From Effusibacillus dendaii (GTDB lineage: Bacteria > Bacillota > Bacilli > Tumebacillales > Effusibacillaceae): a stretch of 64,000 nt of DNA. The stretch is from positions 3,003,001 to 3,067,000 of the forward strand of contig NZ_AP023366.1 of assembly GCF_015097055.1 (NCBI RefSeq), read 5' to 3'. Made by a program: the position numbers and the translations under genes. The notes below the pieces were generated by a model. The model did no database searches. It was not told where the DNA came from and saw only the letters and a list, made by a program, of their open reading frames with translations. Every line of letters starts with the position of its first letter. Position 1 is the stretch's first letter. Positions 11,928-19,905 of the stretch are shown piece by piece.

Positions 11928-12074
11928 ATGCTGAAACAACTCACGGATCACACGTTGCTGGACTGTTATGAAAAATCGTTGGAACTGAATTTGGATGATG
12001 AGTTTGTGCAATATTTGCTGGAAGAAATTTATCGGCGCGGATTGCAGAATGCAATTGAACTACTGCCAACCTGA
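11928..12074 (+). CDS. sda: Sda-like sporulation histidine kinase inhibitor
   Basis: A 48-residue peptide, MLKQLTDHTLLDCYEK..., resembling Bacillus Sda (46 residues). In Bacillus subtilis Sda binds KinA/KinB and blocks autophosphorylation when replication is disturbed. The match covers the first helix (LTDHTLLDCYEKSLELNLD) and the second helix (FVQYLLEEIYRRGL), the two-helix hairpin of the family. ATG 11928 has AAGGTG six bases upstream; an in-frame GTG at 11910 behind AGGAG is an alternative start. The stop codon abuts the end of the convergent ku gene with no gap. The repeats at 11811-11851 lie about 80 bases upstream. Confidence 0.8.
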   Translation: MLKQLTDHTLLDCYEKSLELNLDDEFVQYLLEEIYRRGLQNAIELLPT

Positions 12075-12944
12075 TTAGCTGGTGACTTTCCGCCGCCTCC
12101 GTTTGGGTTGCTCGTCCGTTTCAACCGCCTTCGGATTTTGAGCTCTACGGTCGGAAGCTGCTGTCTTTGTTTCCTTATCCGTTGCGGCTAAGCTCCGCTT
12201 TAATGCTTCCATCAAATCCACTACGTTGCTGGCGGGCGCGGCTTGTGGCTGGTCTATTTCCGCATTTTGAACTTTTGCTGCGATCAATTCCTTTAATGCG
12301 GCTTCATAATTGCTTTGATAATCAGTGCGGAACTGACTGCTGATTTCCTCAATCAAACGGACGGCCATCTGCAGTTCGTTTTCACTGACCTCCATCCCTG
12401 TCAGATTTTCAATTCCCGGGACCTCACTGACCGCGCGTACTTCCGCCGGGTAATGGATCATGCTCATGACCAGCGCATGTTGATGCAGGCGAATAACGGC
12501 CAGGTGCTCGCTGGTTCGAAAAGCCACTTTGGCAACCGCTGCCTTGTTGGTTTGCCGCATCGCCTCATACAGCAGCTTGTAGGGTTTTGCGCCATATTCG
12601 CCAGGTCCCAAATAGTAGGCCTTTTCATAAAAAATAGGGTCAATGCTGTCCTTGTCCGTAAAATGGAGAATCTCGATCGTTTTTAAAGTCGGCAGAGGAA
12701 GCTGGTCAAGATCCTCATCCGTTATAAGAACATAGTTGCCCGGTGCGTACTCATAGCCGCGGATGATCTCCTTTGCTTCCACCTCGCGGTCACATACGGG
12801 GCACCATTTTTTATATTGTATTGGATGTTTGCAGTATTCATGAAGATTGCGGAAGCTTGTGGAATGATCTTCCGTTGCTTTGAACAGACTGACCGGAATG
12901 TTTACCAGCCCGAAACTGATGCTCCCTTTCCACATCGATCGCAT
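12075..12944 (-). CDS. ku: DNA end-binding protein Ku (NHEJ)
   Basis: Bacterial Ku forms a homodimeric ring on double-strand ends and recruits LigD for non-homologous end joining, which is important in spores and stationary cells. The 289 residues start MRSMWKGSISFGLVNIPVSL, the family hallmark. They continue through the beta-barrel/bridge core (GYEYAPGNYVLITDEDLDQL) to a basic C-terminal tail (PKRRRRK) that probably contacts DNA. AAAGGGG lies about nine bases before the start. The likely partner ligase is encoded at 53551-54525, about 41 kb away, and not next to ku as is common. Confidence 0.96.
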   Translation of the reverse strand: MRSMWKGSISFGLVNIPVSLFKATEDHSTSFRNLHEYCKHPIQYKKWCPVCDREVEAKEIIRGYEYAPGNYVLITDEDLDQLPLPTLKTIEILHFTDKDSIDPIFYEKAYYLGPGEYGAKPYKLLYEAMRQTNKAAVAKVAFRTSEHLAVIRLHQHALVMSMIHYPAEVRAVSEVPGIENLTGMEVSENELQMAVRLIEEISSQFRTDYQSNYEAALKELIAAKVQNAEIDQPQAAPASNVVDLMEALKRSLAATDKETKTAASDRRAQNPKAVETDEQPKRRRRKVTS

Positions 12945-13089
12945 GATCGGACGCCCCTTTTTAGTCGATCTGTGCTAAAGTCTTGGCGAAAGCCAAGTTT
13001 TCTTGATTCTTAGGGTTCCCTGTTTTGTGCGGCTTACTCCGGTGTGAACCGCAGACGATGAAAAGGCAGCATAAACGGGCAAACAAAAA

Positions 13090-13138
13090 GCCCTGTACGA
13101 CGGAGATTACTGTAAAGTATTCCCGTATCGTGCGGGGC
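13090..13138 (-). terminator. Intrinsic terminator for the 13168-13476 gene
   Basis: GCCCTGTACGA (13090-13100) pairs with TCGTGCGGGGC (13128-13138). On the minus strand the stem is followed by CTTTTTGTTT, so it ends transcription from the small gene just upstream on that strand. Confidence 0.6.
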
Positions 13139-13167
13139 AGTCTTCTTTATTGCTGTTGCGATTTGGT

Positions 13168-13476
13168 TTATTCGACCGTAATGTCAGTCTCGCTGGTTTC
13201 CAGCCAGTCGTCCAAAACCTGTTTGTCTAACACTTTGTTTGTGACCATGGAAAGTTGTTTTAAGGTGAACACATCGCGCCAGTTGGCTCCCATGCCGTCC
13301 GCAATTCGAACGGCTGTCAAGAGACTGGCCCACGCCGCATGACGTTTATACCAGAAAAATGACTGATTTTCCATCATATATGGGTAAAGGTCATCAAATG
13401 AGGTATGTTTACATGCAACTGTGCGATCAAATTCCTCTTTTGCTTCCCGGACGTACGACAAGATGTCAAATGACAT
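13168..13476 (-). CDS. Hypothetical protein, 102 residues
   Basis: I do not recognise a named family. The protein is soluble, acidic and rich in aromatics, with no signal peptide or membrane helix. A run such as QSFFWYKRHAAWASLLTAVRIAD suggests a small helical fold. GGAGGGG precedes the ATG, so translation is likely. It is a single gene with its own terminator at 13090-13138, between ku and a DsrE-like gene on the same strand. Confidence 0.65.
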   Translation of the reverse strand: MSFDILSYVREAKEEFDRTVACKHTSFDDLYPYMMENQSFFWYKRHAAWASLLTAVRIADGMGANWRDVFTLKQLSMVTNKVLDKQVLDDWLETSETDITVE

Positions 13477-13573
13477 GGGCTCCCCTCCTTACCTTCATGA
13501 TACATGATAAAAGGGGTGTCCGAAAAGAGAATAGTTTTGCCATTCCCGTGAATAAATCAGGATAATAACCCTT

Positions 13574-13912
13574 TCAGGAAATGGTCAGAACCTCGTGTTT
13601 CCCTGCCAATTCAAGAAAATAATTCATCCCCGAAATTTCCCCGACCGTCAGTTGATCCGCCAACTGATAAAACTCCACGCAGGTTTTGCAGGCCAGCACG
13701 GGAACTCCTGCATCAGCCAGTTCCTTTAAGTGAACAGAGGCCAATGACTGATCGGTAAGAGCATACACCCCCCGATTCATACAGAATACGGCGGCCGGTT
13801 TTTCTTCCTGCTGTTTCAGAAGCACAAAAAAAGTTTCCAACACGGTTTGTCCCAGCCCACGATCCCCTTGTCCCAGTTGATCGGAAAGCAGCAGAACTAT
13901 TTTGTTTCGCAT
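13574..13912 (-). CDS. DsrE/YedF-like sulfur-relay family protein
   Basis: The 112-residue product starts MRNKIVLLLSDQLGQGDRGLG. It matches the DsrE-type C-terminal domain of YedF (sulfurtransferase-like selenium-metabolism protein). The N-terminal TusA-like domain of YedF is absent, so only the DsrE half is present. A CKTCVEFY motif near residue 80 gives two cysteines that could carry persulfide. I chose the start at 13912 because AGGGGAGG lies just upstream; the open frame extends 16 codons further. Function in sulfur or selenium transfer is inferred from family. Confidence 0.75.
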   Translation of the reverse strand: MRNKIVLLLSDQLGQGDRGLGQTVLETFFVLLKQQEEKPAAVFCMNRGVYALTDQSLASVHLKELADAGVPVLACKTCVEFYQLADQLTVGEISGMNYFLELAGKHEVLTIS

Positions 13913-14030
13913 AACACAAATCCTCCCCTGTTTCTTTTGGAATCTTTTGAGGCAGTTCAAAAACTAATCGTTATATGTATAATAACAAATATGACTTAAA
14001 AACTGCACAATCCTGAAGGAGTGTTGATTT

Positions 14031-14837
14031 GTGGGCTTGGTAGGAAGAAATGGCCACATCCCGTTATATATAATGATCTTCCTGATCATATGTTATTTGC
14101 TGTTGCCTCTGATTTCCGTTTTTATATCAAAAGATCCTGCATTTTTGCTAGAGAAGTTGCATAGCGATCTGTCTTTTAAAGCGCTTTCTCTCAGCCTGCA
14201 GACCACTGTCGTGGCGATGATTGTGATTGTGGTATTCGCGACACCGCTTGCTTATTTGTTGGCCAAAAGCAATTTTCGCGGTAAAAAGGTACTGGAAGTA
14301 GCTCTGCAAATGCCAGTCGTGGCGCCATCTGCCGTTGTCGGGGTAGGCCTTTTGCTTGTATTCGGGCAAAAAGGGCTGCTCGGCAGCACGTTCTCCTTGT
14401 TCGGTTTTTCTATTCCGTTTACTCGCATCGCAGTGGTAATGGCGCAAGTTTTTATGGCGGCTCCGTTTTTTATTACGACTGCCAGGCAGGCGTTTGAAGC
14501 GGTAGACAATCAATTGCTGGACGTGTCAAGGACGCTTGGCGTTGCCCCTTGGCGAACTTTTTGGCGGGTAACGGTGCCGCTTGCCCTGCCCGGATTACTG
14601 ACTGGAATTGCGCTCGGCTGGGCAAGAGCGTTGGGGGAATTCGGGGCTACCATGATGTTTGCCGGAAATTTGCCGGGCAAAACGCAGACGCTGCCGCTCG
14701 CCATCTATACGGCTATGGAATCGGACGCCGATGTAGCGGTTGCCATTTCTGCCTTGTTGTTGACCGTATCATTCTTGTTGCTTTTATTGGTCAGCTTCAT
14801 TGACAGACGGATGCGGCAGACAGTGTCGGCCCGTTAG
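14031..14837 (+). CDS. modB: Molybdate ABC transporter permease ModB
   Basis: ModB is the membrane channel subunit for molybdate (or tungstate) import. The 268 residues form about five to six membrane helices. The permease EAA loop appears as VDNQLLDVSRTLGVAPWRTF (about residues 160-180), followed by the ModB-typical GWARALGEFGATMMFAGN. It starts at GTG 14031 behind GAAGGAG. The partner ATPase and binding protein follow as one fused gene 60 bases downstream. No separate modA is seen upstream. Confidence 0.93.
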   Translation: MGLVGRNGHIPLYIMIFLIICYLLLPLISVFISKDPAFLLEKLHSDLSFKALSLSLQTTVVAMIVIVVFATPLAYLLAKSNFRGKKVLEVALQMPVVAPSAVVGVGLLLVFGQKGLLGSTFSLFGFSIPFTRIAVVMAQVFMAAPFFITTARQAFEAVDNQLLDVSRTLGVAPWRTFWRVTVPLALPGLLTGIALGWARALGEFGATMMFAGNLPGKTQTLPLAIYTAMESDADVAVAISALLLTVSFLLLLLVSFIDRRMRQTVSAR

Positions 14838-14896
14838 TCCACTTTTACACGATGTAAACGTGGTATGTGAGTTCGTATAGAGATAAGGAGTGGGTC

Positions 14897-16786
14897 TTGT
14901 TGTTATCGTTTCAACTTCGCAAGCAATTGCGTAATTTTACAGTTGATATCACACACCAGATTGACAAAGAGACGCTGGTCCTGATCGGACATTCGGGCTG
15001 CGGCAAAAGCACCACGCTGAAAATGCTGTCCGGGCTTTTGGCCCCCGATGAAGGCTTCATCCATTTAAACGGCCGGGTGTTGTACGACACGCAAAACAAA
15101 ATAAATCTTGCGCCGGAGCATCGCAACATCGGGTATGTATTTCAAAACTATGCGCTGTTTCCCCATCTCACCGTTACGGAAAACGTGGCATACGGTATTT
15201 CCCGACTTGACCGGGAAGAAAAAATGGCCAGGGTGAATGAAACACTTGACTTTTTGGGCATCCAATCATTATCGCAAGCCAAACCGGCCATGTTGTCAGG
15301 CGGTGAACAACAGCGTGTGGCACTGGCCCGTGCCTTGGTGACGCGTCCGCAACTTCTCTTGCTTGATGAACCGCTTTCCGCGCTTGATATTTCGACGCGT
15401 TCGTTTGTCAGGACGGAACTGAAAGAAATCCTGCGCAAACTGTCGATCCCAACGATTATTGTCACACATGACTATGAGGATGCGCGTGTTTTGGCGGATC
15501 GGATTGCAGTCATGGACCATGGTGAGATTCTCCAGTCAGGAACCGACAGGGAGATTTCAGAGTATCCGGCCAGCTCTTTCGTAGCGGAATTTACCGGCAC
15601 CAATCTGCTGCCCGTTCCTGCCCGTGCCACCACCAATCATCCGGATTCCGCAAAAGAAACGCATGCCGCGTTTCATCCCTGGTCGGTGGCAGTCAGTTTT
15701 CAACCGACGGCAAGCGGCTATGAATGGCAAGGGAAGATTTCCGATATCACCCGGTTTGGAGGATATGCCCGGTTGCATATCGAGGGCTCGGAACCGTTTT
15801 TTGCCGATATACAGGCGGATCAGTTGAACAGCAGGGGTTATCAACCGGGCGATACGGTACACGTAACCGTACATCCGGATCATGTACGCCTGGTGACGCC
15901 TTCCTTATCTTCCTTCTCCCGTTCCAACGGGAATGGTGATGCGCAAACCGCGAATGCCAAAATCGCGCCAAAAGGTCGCAAACGCCTGATCGCCTCCTTA
16001 TTGGGACTGGTGGCAGCAGTCGTTTTTGTGGCCGGTTTTGGATTGTTTTCCGCAAAATCGGGCAACAGCAGCCATCAGATCCACATGGTGGCGTTTGTGG
16101 CGGCCAATGCCACCGACCCGTTCAACGAAACGATTGTCGCATTCAAAAATCAGCACCCCGGATTGCAATTGGAAGCTACTTACGCAGGTACACAGGTGCT
16201 GCGAACACAGTTGGAAAACGGCGCAAAAGCAGATCTTTTCCTGTCAGCCGATCAGGATCATATACAGGCCGTCCAAAATGAAGGATTAATTGACCGGTAT
16301 GACCCGGTTTCACGCGGACATGAAGTGATCGTCGTTCCGAGAAGCAATCCGGCAGGAATTCATTCCTTGCAAGATTTGGCGACAAAACCGTCAAAATTGA
16401 TCATCGGGACGGATTCTGTACCGATCGGCAAATATACCAGGCAAGTGTTTGAGAAGGCGAGCCAACAGGATCTGGGGCCGCAGTTTCCGAAAGAAGTGAT
16501 GTCGCATGTGGTCTCCATGGAGTCAAATGTCAAACAGGTGCTGCAAAAAGTAGCCTTGGGCGAGGCGGACGCGGGAATTGTCTATCGTACGGATGTAACG
16601 CCAAATTTTGCAGATAAGCTGGACATCATTGAAATCCCGCCACGCTACAATGTGGCTGCGACAAACTATATCGCGGTCATGAAAAATACGCCCAATCCTG
16701 AATTGGCGAATGAACTGAAGAAATTCATGCTGTCGGAAGAAGGCCAGAAATTGTTTCAAAAATACGGGTACGACAACCTGAAATAA
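14897..16786 (+). CDS. Fused molybdate ATPase and binding protein (ModC-ModA)
   Basis: One continuous frame joins two subunits that are normally separate. With the TTG start at 14897 (AAGGAG six bases upstream; a TTG at 14900 is equally possible) the protein has about 630 residues. Residues 1-240 are a ModC-type ABC ATPase: Walker A GHSGCGKST (31-39), signature LSGGEQQ (133-139), Walker B LLLLDEP (153-159), switch histidine (191). Residues 265-335 are a TOBE-like domain. KGRKR (359-363) precedes one membrane helix (364-384), predicting an inside-to-outside crossing. Residues 394-629 are a ModA-type solute-binding domain (LFLSADQDHIQAV, IVYRTDV) without a lipobox cysteine. The binding domain would thus be tethered outside the cell by the ATPase chain. 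Confidence 0.9.
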   Translation: MLLSFQLRKQLRNFTVDITHQIDKETLVLIGHSGCGKSTTLKMLSGLLAPDEGFIHLNGRVLYDTQNKINLAPEHRNIGYVFQNYALFPHLTVTENVAYGISRLDREEKMARVNETLDFLGIQSLSQAKPAMLSGGEQQRVALARALVTRPQLLLLDEPLSALDISTRSFVRTELKEILRKLSIPTIIVTHDYEDARVLADRIAVMDHGEILQSGTDREISEYPASSFVAEFTGTNLLPVPARATTNHPDSAKETHAAFHPWSVAVSFQPTASGYEWQGKISDITRFGGYARLHIEGSEPFFADIQADQLNSRGYQPGDTVHVTVHPDHVRLVTPSLSSFSRSNGNGDAQTANAKIAPKGRKRLIASLLGLVAAVVFVAGFGLFSAKSGNSSHQIHMVAFVAANATDPFNETIVAFKNQHPGLQLEATYAGTQVLRTQLENGAKADLFLSADQDHIQAVQNEGLIDRYDPVSRGHEVIVVPRSNPAGIHSLQDLATKPSKLIIGTDSVPIGKYTRQVFEKASQQDLGPQFPKEVMSHVVSMESNVKQVLQKVALGEADAGIVYRTDVTPNFADKLDIIEIPPRYNVAATNYIAVMKNTPNPELANELKKFMLSEEGQKLFQKYGYDNLK

Positions 16787-16899
16787 GGCGTGTAAAAAAA
16801 TTTTTCTTTTGGATGAATATTTTGAGGATATGATCTTCATTTGTGGAAAAACTACCCTCTGTGAGTTTACCAACAATTCACTTAGGGAGGAATTAACGA

Positions 16900-18141
16900 A
16901 TGCTACAACAATCCATGTTCCAACCAGGCTTTGGAACAAACCCGCAGCAGGTTCGTCAAGACATTGCACAGGACCTGGCTTACAGCAATGCTGGTTCACA
17001 AATGGGCGGCTTCGGTGGTGTGCAGGCGGGTTACGGTGCGCAGGCAATGTTCCAACCGGGCTATGCAGGCACTAATGCACAGGCGGTAAAGCAGAATATG
17101 GGGCAGACCGGCTTTGGATTTGGTTCGGGCGCTCAGTTTGGAGCGGGCAGCCAATCCGGCAACCAAATGTCTCTCGGACCCGCTGCATCCGTATTGATGT
17201 CACCTGGTTTCGCAGGAACCAACGTACAGAAAGTGCGGCAAGATATCGCACAGGAAAGCGGCTACGGCATAGGTGCCACTTCCCAATTTGGAGGTACCCA
17301 ATACGGTAACGTGAATCAACAAAGCAATCAATTTGGCCAGTTTGGATTTGGAGCGCAGGCGATGTTCCAACCGGGTTTTGCAGGAACCAATGAACAAAGC
17401 GTACGGCAAGACATTGCGCGTGAATCCGGCTATGGAATGGGTATGGGGATGGGGATGGGAAGCCAGTTTTCCGGCCAATTCGGTACCGCGCAAGGTACGG
17501 GCCAAGGTGCACAATTTATGGCGATGGGCCTAGGTGGACAAGGTACGAGCCAAGGTGCAGTAGCTTTGGGCCCAGGCGCACAAGCGTTGATGTCACCGGG
17601 CTTCGCAGGAACCAATGTACAGAGTGTACGGCAAGACATTGCGCGTGAGTCCGGTTACGGAATGGGTATGGGAGGCCAGTTTTCCGGGCAATTCGGCACC
17701 GCACAAGGTACGGGCCAAGGGGCGCAATTTATGGCCATGAGCCAAGGTGGACAAGGCACGGGCCAAGCTGCAGTAACTTTGGGCCCAGGCGCACAAGCGT
17801 TGATGTCACCGGGCTTCGCAGGTACCAATGTACAGAGTGTACGGCAAGACATTGCGCGTGAATCCGGCTATGGAATGGGTATGGGAAGCCAGTTTTCCGG
17901 GCAATTCGGCACCGCGCAAGGTACGGGCCAAGGGGCACAATTTATGGCCATGAGCCAAGGTGGACAAGGCACGGACCAAGGTGCAGTAACTTTGGGCCCA
18001 GGCGCACAAGCATTGATGTCACCGGGCTTTGCAGGAACCAATGTACAGAGTGTACGGCAAGACATTGCGCGTGAATCCGGTTATGGAATGAATATGAGTG
18101 GATTTGCAGGAACCAACGCACAATCGACTTTTCTGAGCTAA
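16900..18141 (+). CDS. Gly/Gln/Met-rich repeat protein resembling gamma-type SASP
   Basis: A 413-residue protein made of seven copies, plus a truncated eighth, of a motif like PGFAGTNVQSVRQDIARESG. The copies are separated by Gly/Gln/Met-rich linkers such as QFSGQFGTAQGTGQGAQF. It has no cysteine or tryptophan and no signal peptide. The unit resembles the repeat of gamma-type small acid-soluble spore proteins (FASETNAQQVRKQN with Gln/Gly linkers), including AGTN-x-Q-x-VRQ and QFGT. It is four to five times longer than known gamma-SASP and lacks the Glu residues of the usual GPR protease site. AGGGAGG lies ten bases before the ATG. A role as a spore amino-acid store or coat/core filler is inference. 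Confidence 0.75.
   Translation: MLQQSMFQPGFGTNPQQVRQDIAQDLAYSNAGSQMGGFGGVQAGYGAQAMFQPGYAGTNAQAVKQNMGQTGFGFGSGAQFGAGSQSGNQMSLGPAASVLMSPGFAGTNVQKVRQDIAQESGYGIGATSQFGGTQYGNVNQQSNQFGQFGFGAQAMFQPGFAGTNEQSVRQDIARESGYGMGMGMGMGSQFSGQFGTAQGTGQGAQFMAMGLGGQGTSQGAVALGPGAQALMSPGFAGTNVQSVRQDIARESGYGMGMGGQFSGQFGTAQGTGQGAQFMAMSQGGQGTGQAAVTLGPGAQALMSPGFAGTNVQSVRQDIARESGYGMGMGSQFSGQFGTAQGTGQGAQFMAMSQGGQGTDQGAVTLGPGAQALMSPGFAGTNVQSVRQDIARESGYGMNMSGFAGTNAQSTFLS
17575..18109 (+). repeat. 213-bp in-frame tandem repeats in the SASP-like gene
   Basis: Near-identical units begin near 17575, 17788 and 18001, a period of 213 bp or 71 codons. The last copy is cut short before the stop. Earlier copies (16900-17574) are more diverged. 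This points to recent expansion at the 3' end by unequal recombination or slippage. Confidence 0.9.
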
Positions 18142-18161
18142 TGTTTAAGAAAGGCGAAAGA

Positions 18162-18199
18162 AGCCCAACTAAAGCTGCTGGAGCGGCTTTAGTTGGGCT
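18162..18199. terminator. Inverted repeat between the repeat-protein gene and the sinR-like gene
   Basis: AGCCCAACTAAAGC pairs with GCTTTAGTTGGGCT around a short loop, a very stable stem. The T tract is weak on the plus strand and slightly better on the minus strand. It sits exactly between convergent genes and probably terminates both. Confidence 0.65.
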
Positions 18200-18630
18200 A
18201 TTGATCTTTGCTCTGCAATCGCCATTTTTGATATTCAAGAAACTCGCGAAATTGATCTTTGCTCTGCAATCGCCATTTTTGATATTCAAGAAACTCGCGA
18301 AATTGATCTTTGCTCTGCAATCGCCATTTTTGATATTCAAGAAACTCGCGAAATTGATCTTTGGAAATTCCGGAAGCCATCGCATCTCTCGCAAGCTGCA
18401 GCCGATCTTCATCAGCGGCTCAGTATCCGGCTGTGAGCTGCCTTCCAATAACGTTTGAATATCGGTACCCAATACATGGGACACTTTTTCCAAAAAATGA
18501 ATGGAAGGGTTCTGTTGAATTCCCCGTTCAATGGAACTGAGATAGGATTTTGCGACTCCGCCCGATCTGCCAGTTCGGTCAGGGACATTTTATGGAGTTG
18601 CCTCAAATTTTGTATTTTTTTACCAATCAA
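18198..18630 (-). pseudogene. sinR: SinR-like biofilm/sporulation regulator, frameshifted, with repeated tail
   Basis: The minus strand reads a SinR-like protein in three frames. The N-terminal HTH begins MIGKKIQNLRQLHKMSLTEL. After a missing G near 18565 the frame continues VAKSYLSSIERGIQQNPS and FLEKVSHVLGTDIQTLLEG. A second one-base shift near 18415-18430 leads to RDAMASGISKDQFREF. The tail then repeats a 17-residue unit (SKDQFREFLEYQKWRLQ) three times and ends SKDQ. In Bacillus SinR a single copy of this helix forms the dimer and SinI-binding surface. The TTG start at 18630 has GAAGGGA upstream and a TATAAT at 18671-18676 on this strand. The two shifts suggest a pseudogene, but sequencing error in short G runs is possible. 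Confidence 0.8.
18200..18361 (-). repeat. 51-bp tandem repeat, about 3.2 copies, encoding the SinR tail helix
   Basis: Copies start at 18200, 18251, 18302 and (partial) 18353 and look identical base for base. A length of 51 bp keeps the frame (17 codons). The repeat lies inside the sinR-like gene. Confidence 0.95.
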
Positions 18631-18837
18631 AAAATATCCCTTCTTTTTTACAGAGTATTAATTCAATCTTATTATACTACGTTATAAAAAAACTAAAATA
18701 TGTGTTTGTACGATATCAACAACAACAGCAACTGGTTTCGTCCATTCAACGTGCGCAGATTGAAAGGTGTAAAAAAGAGAAACTGTTGGTGGATATCTAA
18801 TAGCGAGTATTCCAATTTTTGTGATATTCTGGTAACG

Positions 18838-18844
18838 AAAGAAC
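18838..18844 (-). promoter_or_regulatory. Possible SinR operator upstream of the ywqE-like gene
   Basis: AAAGAAC is the complement of GTTCTTT, matching the SinR consensus GTTCTYT. It lies 24 bases before the start of the YwqE-like gene, which diverges from the sinR-like gene. A 7-bp match can occur by chance. Confidence 0.35.
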
Positions 18845-18867
18845 TATCCAATTGGCGGGGGAGCATT

Positions 18868-19590
18868 ATGATCGATATGCATTGCCATCTGTTGCCTGGG
18901 GTGGATGACGGCGCTATGACGATGGAAGAATCGATTGAGATGGCAAGGATAGCGGCAGCGGATGGTATCACCGATATTGTGGCAACCCCGCATACGTATA
19001 ACGGGTTGCATCAGATTTCGGGCGAAAAAATCCTGGAGTCTGTTAAACTGCTGCAGACAGAACTGGATGCGCGCAACATTTCAATACGCATTCATCCGGG
19101 CTCGGAAATCCACCTGCATAAGGATTTGCTTTTTCATCTGGAACAAAATCATTGTATGACCTATTGCAACGCCAAAAAGTACATTTTGCTGGAACTTCCC
19201 TCCCATGAAATTCCGGCAGAATTCGATCAACAGATAGATAAATTGAAAAAACTCAAACTTACCCCTATTATCGCCCACCCGGAAAGGAATATGGTGCTTC
19301 GAAAGCGGCCGGATATTTTGCAAAACTGGATTGAACACGGGGTCATTTCTCAATTGACAGCCCGCTCAATTACAGGTCAGTCTGGCGGCCTTATGCAAAG
19401 AACGGCTGTCGAATTTATTAAAAATCGGTTTGTTCATGTCATTGGTTCGGATGCGCATAATTGTTCAGGAAAAAGACCGGAATTGCGCAGCGCTTTTGAA
19501 AAACTGGCAGAATTGTTTTCCAAAAAGGAGACAGATCGCTTCCATTCTAATGCGATGGCGGTAATCAACGGGGAGAACATACAGGTTTAG
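18868..19590 (+). CDS. ywqE: YwqE/CpsB-type tyrosine-protein phosphatase (PHP fold)
   Basis: A manganese-dependent phosphatase of the PHP superfamily that removes phosphate from bacterial tyrosine kinases and their targets in exopolysaccharide synthesis. The 240 residues start MIDMHCHLLPGVDDG, where the HxH and downstream Asp bind metal. TPHTYNG (about 41), HPGSEIHLH, IIAHPERN (about 132) and GSDAHN (about 193) complete the metal-binding set. ATG 18868 has GGCGGGGG upstream. No kinase or polysaccharide genes are adjacent. The divergent SinR-like gene fits a biofilm role, since SinR controls exopolysaccharide genes in Bacillus. Confidence 0.88.
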   Translation: MIDMHCHLLPGVDDGAMTMEESIEMARIAAADGITDIVATPHTYNGLHQISGEKILESVKLLQTELDARNISIRIHPGSEIHLHKDLLFHLEQNHCMTYCNAKKYILLELPSHEIPAEFDQQIDKLKKLKLTPIIAHPERNMVLRKRPDILQNWIEHGVISQLTARSITGQSGGLMQRTAVEFIKNRFVHVIGSDAHNCSGKRPELRSAFEKLAELFSKKETDRFHSNAMAVINGENIQV

Positions 19591-19651
19591 GTGTTGGATT
19601 TGAATCTGCTGTCGCAATCTGTCGATAAGAAAAGCATCCCCTCGGTTTTGA

Positions 19652-19745
19652 TTAAACCCCCTTCAGCATTAGATTCTTAAGGTTGTAATGGATGGTAATA
19701 TTGCCATCCTTACTTATCTCAACCTTGGCCATCAGCACCGCCAAT
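19652..19745 (-). pseudogene. Remnant of a serine recombinase C terminus
   Basis: About 28 codons read AKVEISKDGNITIHYNLKN and then stop. This resembles the far C-terminal end of large serine recombinases (often ...GNITIHYNFKN). Nothing upstream on this strand continues the protein. It is the only recognisable content of the 315-base gap 19591-19905, apart from a 19-mer shared with 28373-28391 and an AT-rich promoter-like stretch before 19906. Confidence 0.4.
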
Positions 19746-19905
19746 ATACTACATGGCCCAAGTATAGAGCTGTTTGCGACAAAGAAGTTGGCAGTAAAAA
19801 CAAAATACGTGTTGTAGGGACAGATTTACTTTTATACAATTAATTCAAAAATATTTGAATACTATGATATTTTGATAGTTATTCTTACCTAGGGAGGGAT
19901 ACAGT

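Noticed and set aside
17430-18065. Several open frames opposite the SASP-like repeat gene
   Set aside because: They arise from the repetitive sequence, have no ribosome sites and repeat with the same period; only the plus-strand frame has a start site and coherent protein pattern.
18200-18361. Short regular repeats resembling a CRISPR array
   Set aside because: The 51-bp units are identical and contiguous with no variable spacers, and they translate in frame as the SinR tail.
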